Shown one piece after another: positions 58,117 to 64,000 of a DNA stretch of 64,000 nt. The stretch is from positions 620,001-684,000 of the forward strand of contig JACTVC010000027.1 in assembly GCA_018417955.1 (NCBI GenBank), read 5' to 3'. The notes beneath the pieces were generated by a model. It was given only the letters and a program-made list of their open reading frames with translations. It was not told the origin of the DNA and did no database searches. Source of the stretch: Laccaria trichodermophora. Lineage: Eukaryota; Basidiomycota; Agaricomycetes; Agaricales; Hydnangiaceae. The position numbers and the translations under genes were made by a program. Numbering within the stretch: the first letter of the stretch is position 1; each line of letters opens with the position of its first letter.

Positions 58117-61100
58117 ATGGGATGCGGAGCCAAAGCCAGCCTTTGGAATTTCTCAGATGCGCAAAAGTCCGTGATTGATTCACACATCACTGGCTTTGAA
58201 GAGCAAGTTCACCAGTTGAATCCTGACTGGAAAGTGCATCAGAAGGAGCTCACCAAGGCAAAGCAGGAGATCGCAGGTCCCTTGTTGGACTCTGACCTCT
58301 TCTGGCCCTTGTGGGATGAGAAACATACTGACTATGTGAGCGAAGATGAGTCAGCTGCTGACAGTGAGAAGGAGAGGGAAGCGATTCACAGGAGGAAAGA
58401 GGGCAGACGAAAGGGTTGGCTTGAGGTGCGACAATTATCTCAAGTCTCCCTGCACTTCTGCTAAACACTTTCTTGCAGGCTATTATGCATCACTTTACAA
58501 ACCATGCCAACAACAAAATGAAGCCAAGGGACCTAAAGGCCTTATCTCTTGCTGCAGCTACAACACCTTCTGAGGGTTGCCCTATGCCTTCCAAGTCGTT
58601 CTTCAACTTTGATATCTCAGGCAAGAGTCTCTTCATTCTCAGGAATGAAGTGGAAATCACTATGCTATATAAGAAAATTTCAGAACAAGACAACATTCCT
58701 GCAGGTGGCGCACATAACAAGGCTATCAAGAAGCTTTGGCACAAAGCGAAGAGGTCTTATCAGTGCCCCCCTAATTCCTGCAGGAATCCGGTCATTCCTG
58801 CGGATTCCGGTGGATTCCAGAGGAATGAAATTTAGCAGGGAGGCCTGCTATTTTCATCATTCCGGTGCCTTACCATTCTGGCGGAATTTGGGCATTCCAG
58901 AATTGACACCGGAATGTTCCGCAGGAATGGCAGGAACAGAATGCGACGGATTCTGGTCAGTTGTTTGTTTATGTTACCTTTGTTACCAAACAAAGCCAAC
59001 ACGCTTTCCTTTCCTCCCACCACCAACCATCCTCTTCCCCGCCACCTCGATTCCCTCCCTCCAACCACGTTGACAACGGTGACACAACGACAACGCCACA
59101 CCACCCATCAACGGCCACGACAATGCGAACACGCTAGGTGGACGACGAGGCAACGTGGCAACAAGGCGAGGAGGTGACATGGCAACGGAATGACGACGAA
59201 CGACGACGACAACGTTGACGTCGTTCGTCACCCACATCTCACAACCCACGTAACGACTACCCACTGCCCACGAAATCACCACGAACACCCACGAAATCAC
59301 CACGGCACCCACCAAAACACCACAAACACCCACGAAAGCACCACAAACACCCACGAAAACACCATGGCGCCCACGAAAACACCATGGCGCCCATGAAACA
59401 CCACGGCGCCCACGAAAACACCATGGTGCCCACGAAAACCACACGGCGCCCACGGAACGACGCCCAGCGCCCACACGCACCGCCAGCGCCCACGAAACGA
59501 CGTCACAATGCAACGCAACGCCCAGCGGACACGACGCCAATGAGGACGACGACACATGAGGACGACAACACGTGAAAACGACAACACACAAGGATGACGA
59601 CACGCGAAAACGACGACACGACGCGATGACGTGTCGACGATGTGCGCCAACGAGACCTCTCCTTCCCCCTCCCCTGCTGCTCACCACTCCTTCCTCTCCC
59701 TACTGCTCACCCACTACCCACCATCCCCTTCCCCCTCCCTTACTCTCCCTCCTTTCCTGCTCACCACTCCCTCCCTCTCCCTACCCCCTTCATTCCCTAC
59801 CCCCTCCCTTCATTCCCAACCCCCTTCATTCCCTACCCCCTGTCTTCATTCCCTCATTCCCTACCTCCCCTCTCCCTCACTGCCCCTCCCTTCAGTTCTT
59901 CATTCCCCCCACTCCCCAGCACCCCTCCACTCCTTCCCCCTCACTCCCTCCACTTTTCCCCTCTCCCTCCACTCCTCCCCCTCCCTCTATCTAGATTCAA
60001 TGTAGATAAATTCCATCATGTATTTCTAATAAATGAGTTTAAATGAATCTTCCCTCTTAAAGTATAAATGTCCTAAGGAATCCTAAGATTAAGTTAGATG
60101 AAGATGTCCAGGATGATGAGGATAACTAAATGACAGCAAAGGGAAGTATAAAGAAGTGTATACTAGTGTAATAGAAGTGTGCAGAAGTGTATATAGAAGT
60201 GTATATTAGTGTAAATTCACCAGATTCCAATTCCATTCCTGAGGATTCCTGTGGATTCCTGTCCCATTCCTGAGGATTCCTGAGGATTCCTGCAGGAATG
60301 GGTGGGGCACTATAAAGTACTGCAAAGCGAATCAGGAAGAATGGAACGCCAAAGCCGAAGTTGTTGCAAACGATGTTCCCAAGTACGTGTTCTTGTTCAT
60401 TTCATTTCCATCTGAAAATAACATATCAATGTAGAAATCAACGTGAGTTTCCCACAACTATCTATCTTGCCATGAAGGTGCTGGCTGAAACTGGCCGCCT
60501 GGGTTCTACCCTGATCAGTTTCTCCTACGTGTTTTGTGATTCCAACGACGATGGAATTATTAGTGGCATGTACGTCCTTGCATCCTATTTTCACATGATT
60601 ACACATAGTTAATTTGAACATTAGTACCTATGTTGGCTACAATGCGCAGACCCATACCCAAATTAACACCAAACCCCACGATTCCAAGATGGTTCATGGA
60701 CTTTGGGCCAAACATGCAGATGCCACCCTTCCACATACGTTTTTTTCTGATGTTTAGAATCATGTTAAACGATTTTTTCCAGGTAAACCAGTTATGGTAC
60801 ATCTGGAGCGCAATGGCAGCGGCATGCCAATATTTCCTGACATTGACCTCACAACAAGCACTCCACCGATGGTCATCAAAACACTCAAATCATACGTGAC
60901 TGAGCTATGTACATAGTCATTGGAATCTCTTGCATTCTATAAATATTAACCCCCTGATCTTGCAGTCTCCTCATGGCCATTCAAAGCTGAGATGCCTTCT
61001 GTCCCATGGGCAGATATTTCCACATCGCCTAACACATTACACGTACTATGATATCAAGGCCTTCGTCCTGCCGTGCCCCTTGGTTGCCCCACAGACCCTC

Positions 61101-62138
61101 ACTCTTCCCAATCTTTACATCCTTGCCCCCTTTTTCATTCAATCATCATCCTCCCCAAATCCCTTCCATTTTCAGTCAAAGTCAGAGATCCTTGAAAGGA
61201 TCTCTGCTAGCAAGGAGCAAGCACATGACAAAGGCCACCCTGCAGAGCTGGGTGTTGAGGGCACTGCATCGCAACTAATTTCTTCTACCAGGAGTGGTGC
61301 TGCAGGGCATGAGCATGATGGTGGCAAGGATGACATCAGGAATGAGGGTGGTGGCAAGGATGTTGGGAAGGAGGGTGGCAGCGAGGATGTTGGGAATGAG
61401 GGTGGTGGCGAGGGTGTCAGGAATGAGGGTGTTGATGGCGGCGTTGATGAGGGCAACATGTGTGTTGGAGGCAACAACCGTGGGATTACAAAGCCTGCCA
61501 AGTTGGGTGTCGCAAGGGCGGTGTTGGACTCTAGCACAGCTACAATGTCAAACGATGTCAAAGTGCCGGCAGAGCATGAAGGTAAGACCAAAAGGCTTCA
61601 TTACTTTGTTTATGATATGTGCTTACTCAATCTAAAAAGTAGGTGTTATACCAAAACCCAGGCGAAGCTATTCTCGAGCTCGTAAAACTCGTGGCGGTCG
61701 AAAGGGTCATGGTGGTAAGAATGCAGGACAAAGTGCATCCCTGCAACTTATGACCGCAACATCTCCTCTCACAACTGCCAGTCCCATCCACCTGCCCGAA
61801 CCCAGCACATCCTCCCCAGCTGTGATCATAGGTCCCAGTACACCCATTATTTCAATCTCCAATCCTAGCAGCCATACTGACTCCAGGAGTGCAACTGGCT
61901 CTGTTAGCGCTCCTGCCAGAACTGTGCCTACCATTGCGGTGCGACCATCACGCAAGAGGAAAGCTCCCAATGCCTTTCCGACCCTCATCGCTGCAAAGGC
62001 GCCTGCAGTCGTCAGGCCTGATGGCCATCCTTTGGAGAAAAAGTGAGTGTCTCTCTCTATACCTCCATTTCTACCAAATGTTGATGGAATGGCTATCACT
62101 CTAGGCCAGGTTATGATTATGTCCCCGTCACCGATTAG
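58117..62138 (+). pseudogene. HMG-like KDZ-1 cargo gene, interrupted by a 1.57 kb element
   Basis: Exon 1 58117-58425 (MGCGAKASLWNFSDAQKSVI ... EGRRKGWLE); exon 2 from 58479 runs to the insertion at 58750. With the element removed the text reads KAIKKLWHKA | NQEEWNAKAEVV, resembling a weak HMG-box helix pair. Exons from 60435 (REFPTTIYLAMKVLAETGRL), 60625 (YNAQTHTQINTKPHDSKMVH) and ~60785 (KPVMVHLERNGSGMPIFPDI) follow, then a long C-terminal exon with Gly/Glu repeats (EGGGKDVGKEGGSEDVGNEG) and a Ser/Pro tail with the basic patch RPSRKRKAP. A final short exon ends at TAG 62136-62138, at the edge of the right AT-rich repeat. One join near 60738 is off by one base. Likely nuclear and DNA-associated. 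Confidence 0.62.
58751..60322. mobile_element. 1.57 kb non-autonomous element of the GAGGTCTT family (copy 3)
   Basis: TSD CAAAGCGAA at 58742-58750 and 60323-60331. The ends read GAGGTCTTATCAGTGCCCC and ...GGGGCACTATAAAGTACTG. The left arm has ATTCCTGCAGGAATCCGG-type motifs. The interior matches copy 1 in plan: ACG/CCCACGAAAACACC triplet-rich DNA (59040-59640), a pyrimidine CCCTCC tract (59650-59990) and an AT-rich tail with CCTAAGATTAAGTTA; copy 1 has the related CTTAGGATTAAGTTA. Non-coding; the Pro/Thr-rich open frames are compositional. Confidence 0.85.
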
Positions 62139-62519
62139 TTCATCCATTGATCTCAGATTGATTAAAACAAGTTTATCTTTTGAATCAAGTTTAACTCACA
62201 TCTACTTACCCCTTCTTATTCAATCAAGGTTCATCCTTGTTTCGATTAAGTTCTTTTAATCATGTTTCCATCAATTTGATTCAGGTCTTTCAATCAATTT
62301 TATTTTATTTTGTTCTGATAGAGTTCTTATAATCATGTTTCCATCAATTCAATTCAGGCCTTACAATCAAGTTTTGATTTTTTTTCTTTAATCATGATTA
62401 TTGCCTATAGACCTACTACAGACAATGTACATATACTACGGTATGATTAAACAAGTGTTTGATTAATCAAAAGTTTCTATTCAAAAGGTCTTTGATTAAT
62501 CGAGATCCATAGAGTTTTT
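62139..62519. repeat. Right AT-rich terminal inverted repeat of KDZ-1
   Basis: Reverse complement of the left repeat family: TGATTAATCAAACA, AATAGAA and TCGATTAATCAAA near the border. Longer than the left copy by about 100 bp and containing two ~85 bp direct repeats around ATCATGTTTCCATCAATT (62250-62370). Confidence 0.6.
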
Positions 62520-62520
62520 T

Positions 62521-63018
62521 GACTTGGCAAAAATATGGGAGAATGCTGCAAATCAGGCAACTATGGTAAGCAGAATTTTGTTCTCTCTGCAGGTGGAAAA
62601 GTGATCTGACTTTATTAGTTTGAGAAAACAACAATCACAGTAGAGTATAAAGATGAAGATAAACCCTTTGACATTTGGACACATCCATTGTGGAGTTGGG
62701 CTGAGGAACTTCTTCTTGACCCCCATCTTGCCAGGGAATTTCATTGGGATGCTGAACATCATTACAAATTCAATGGGGAAACTTTTGAATGATTCATTGA
62801 TGAACCCTGGACAGCTGATGCATGGTGGGAAATTCAAGTAAGTTGCCAAGTTCCATCTGCTCATTATCATAATATCTAATTATCAACCAGGCATCACTTC
62901 CACTGGGAGCAGTTCCTTTTTTTTTCATGGTGTATGCAGATAAAAACAGACTATCATCTTTTGGCACTGCAAAGGGCTATCCTGCCATTGCTGTTTGTGG
63001 TGGTGCACAATCCTCAGT
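62521..63018 (+). pseudogene. Plavaka transposase, continuation of the split copy
   Basis: Directly after the right border the frame continues DLAKIWENAANQATM, a 53 bp intron (62565-62617), then FEKTTITVEYKDEDKPFDIW, PLWSWAEELLLDPHLAREFH, a TGA at 62790-62792 where the family has Arg (FE*FIDEPWTADAWWEIQ), an intron with donor GTAAGTTGCC, and YADKNRLSSFGTAKGYPA. This is the Plavaka region just before the catalytic core. The frame is lost after about 63018, where other repeats begin. It pairs with 8654-9508. Confidence 0.85.
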
Positions 63019-63414
63019 ATGTGTGACGACCAGTGACATGCTGTGACAGAGCATCACAGGCCCAATTTCTTGAGACATTGACCTTGTACTTACTCTCTAC
63101 AACACCAATTCAATATATTTTTTGCAATGGGTTTGACTGAATTAAGTGAATGAATCCATTCAGAGAGTTTTCCATGTGGCAATTGCATTTATTGCTCCAA
63201 AAATGTGAAATCAGTCTGTTTTCCCTGCCAAATCAGGGAGTCTGAAGAGATTGGAATATAACTTTTCAACAACAACATGTATGAACATGATTTGCAGACG
63301 GATTTTACTTAAAATTTAAATTCCAATCGATCTACAGGTCCAGAAATTTTATTTGTGGCCCCTGTGCTGAGATACCTTTGAAAATCGGTACTTTAACATG
63401 ATTAAAGGCTAGTA

Positions 63415-64000
63415 ATTAAATTTTTGAACCTGTAGGATTGGGGCCACATAGTAATCGATGATTTTGTCTCTGCAAACCTAAGCCCAAATCCTATCCATTG
63501 TGAAGCTCTATAGCTCGAGAGGCAACCTTGGGTCAATAGGTGCTGCATAGCCACCAAAGTAAAATATACTGCATATTCTTATACATTTGAATAGAGAATA
63601 TCTATACAATTCTGGTGCACTTTTTCTCTTGTACATCGGTGGAGAAATGACTGAGCTACATCGTTTACAAGTTTGAGCTATCTGGGAAAGCATCACAAAT
63701 TGGGAAGGTGCCTGTTTTGGCCACCAGTTATAGATAGCCCAAACTTGTAAATGATGTAGCTCAGTCATTTCTCCACCGATTTACAAGAGGAAAAGTGCAC
63801 CAGAATTGTATAGATATTCTCTATTCAAATGTATAAGAATATGCAGTATATTTTACTTTGGTGGCTATGCAGCACCTATTGACCCAAGGTTGCCTCTCGA
63901 GCTATAGAGCTTCACAATGGATAGGATTTGGGCTTAGGTTTGCAGAGACAAAATCATCGATTACTATGTGGCCCCAATCCTACAGGTTCAAAAATTTAAT
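63415..64000. repeat. Long palindrome running off the window end
   Basis: 63415-63683 and 63732-64000 are inverted copies, nearly identical by eye and without indels, around a ~48 bp loop centred at 63707. The arms probably continue left of 63415 and beyond 64000. Probably another fold-back or large hairpin element inserted in the 3' part of the Plavaka copy. It shares no tandem array with fold-backs 1 and 2. 63019-63414 has no gene. Confidence 0.85.

Larger units (their letters stand above)
9509..62519. mobile_element. Candidate giant KDZ-type transposon (KDZ-1) with cargo genes, inserted in Plavaka
   Basis: Both borders abut the same 8-9 bp (TGACTTGGC at 9500-9508 and 62520-62528). Removing everything between them restores an open Plavaka frame (DPDLA | KIWENAANQ). 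Both ends carry AT-rich inverted repeats: the left 9520-9790 and the reverse complement of 62140-62515 share TATGG, TCGATTAATCAAA, CCTTTT, AATAGAA and GATTAATCAAACA in the same order. KDZ elements make 8 bp duplications. Inside are the KDZ transposase at the left end and Spt5-like, unrecognised and HMG-like genes at the right. The 53 kb size is inflated by later insertions; subtracting those recognised leaves about 14.7 kb. The border pair is strong; calling it one KDZ transposition unit is inference. Confidence 0.68.

Overview
The window is nuclear DNA of a filamentous basidiomycete, most likely an Agaricomycete. Genes are split by many 45-60 bp GT-AG introns, and the mobile DNA is typical of that class: KDZ transposases with a CxC2 cysteine cluster, Plavaka, a MULE fused to a Ulp1-like peptidase, a TET/JBP dioxygenase and an Spt5-like gene. 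No species is assigned.

Region 1 (1-8.6 kb) looks like host DNA: a complete cis-prenyltransferase (RER2-type), a proline-rich gene with one in-frame TGA, a complete SWIM/RING protein and an unrecognised gene at the left edge.

Region 2 (8.65-63.0 kb) reads best as a stack of transposons nested at least five deep, each layer marked by target-site duplications (TSDs) and/or terminal inverted repeats (TIRs). A Plavaka transposase is split at 9508/62521 with an 8-9 bp TSD; the two halves, 53 kb apart, join in frame. Between them lies a KDZ-type element (KDZ-1; about 14.7 kb once later insertions are subtracted) with its transposase at the left and an Spt5-like gene, an unrecognised gene and an HMG-like gene at the right. 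Its promoter region was entered by a second, 27 kb KDZ-type element (KDZ-2), which carries a TET/JBP gene, a KDZ transposase, a tRNA-like repeat array and several unrecognised genes. The KDZ-2 transposase was in turn hit by a 7.7 kb MULE (perfect 40 bp TIR core, 9 bp TSD) that carries a Ulp1-transposase fusion and, in antisense, an intact intron-containing histone H4 variant. The MULE was itself hit by a 1.6 kb non-coding element. Two 3.6-4.0 kb fold-back elements, two more copies of the 1.5 kb family and a hAT-like MITE sit elsewhere in KDZ-1.

The two KDZ elements share one plan: a transposase plus chromatin- or transcription-type cargo, with TET/JBP in KDZ-2 and Spt5-like and HMG-like genes in KDZ-1. 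Most of the degraded genes carry a single in-frame TGA rather than random lesions, as expected from CpG deamination turning CGA into TGA. The right edge enters another long palindrome.
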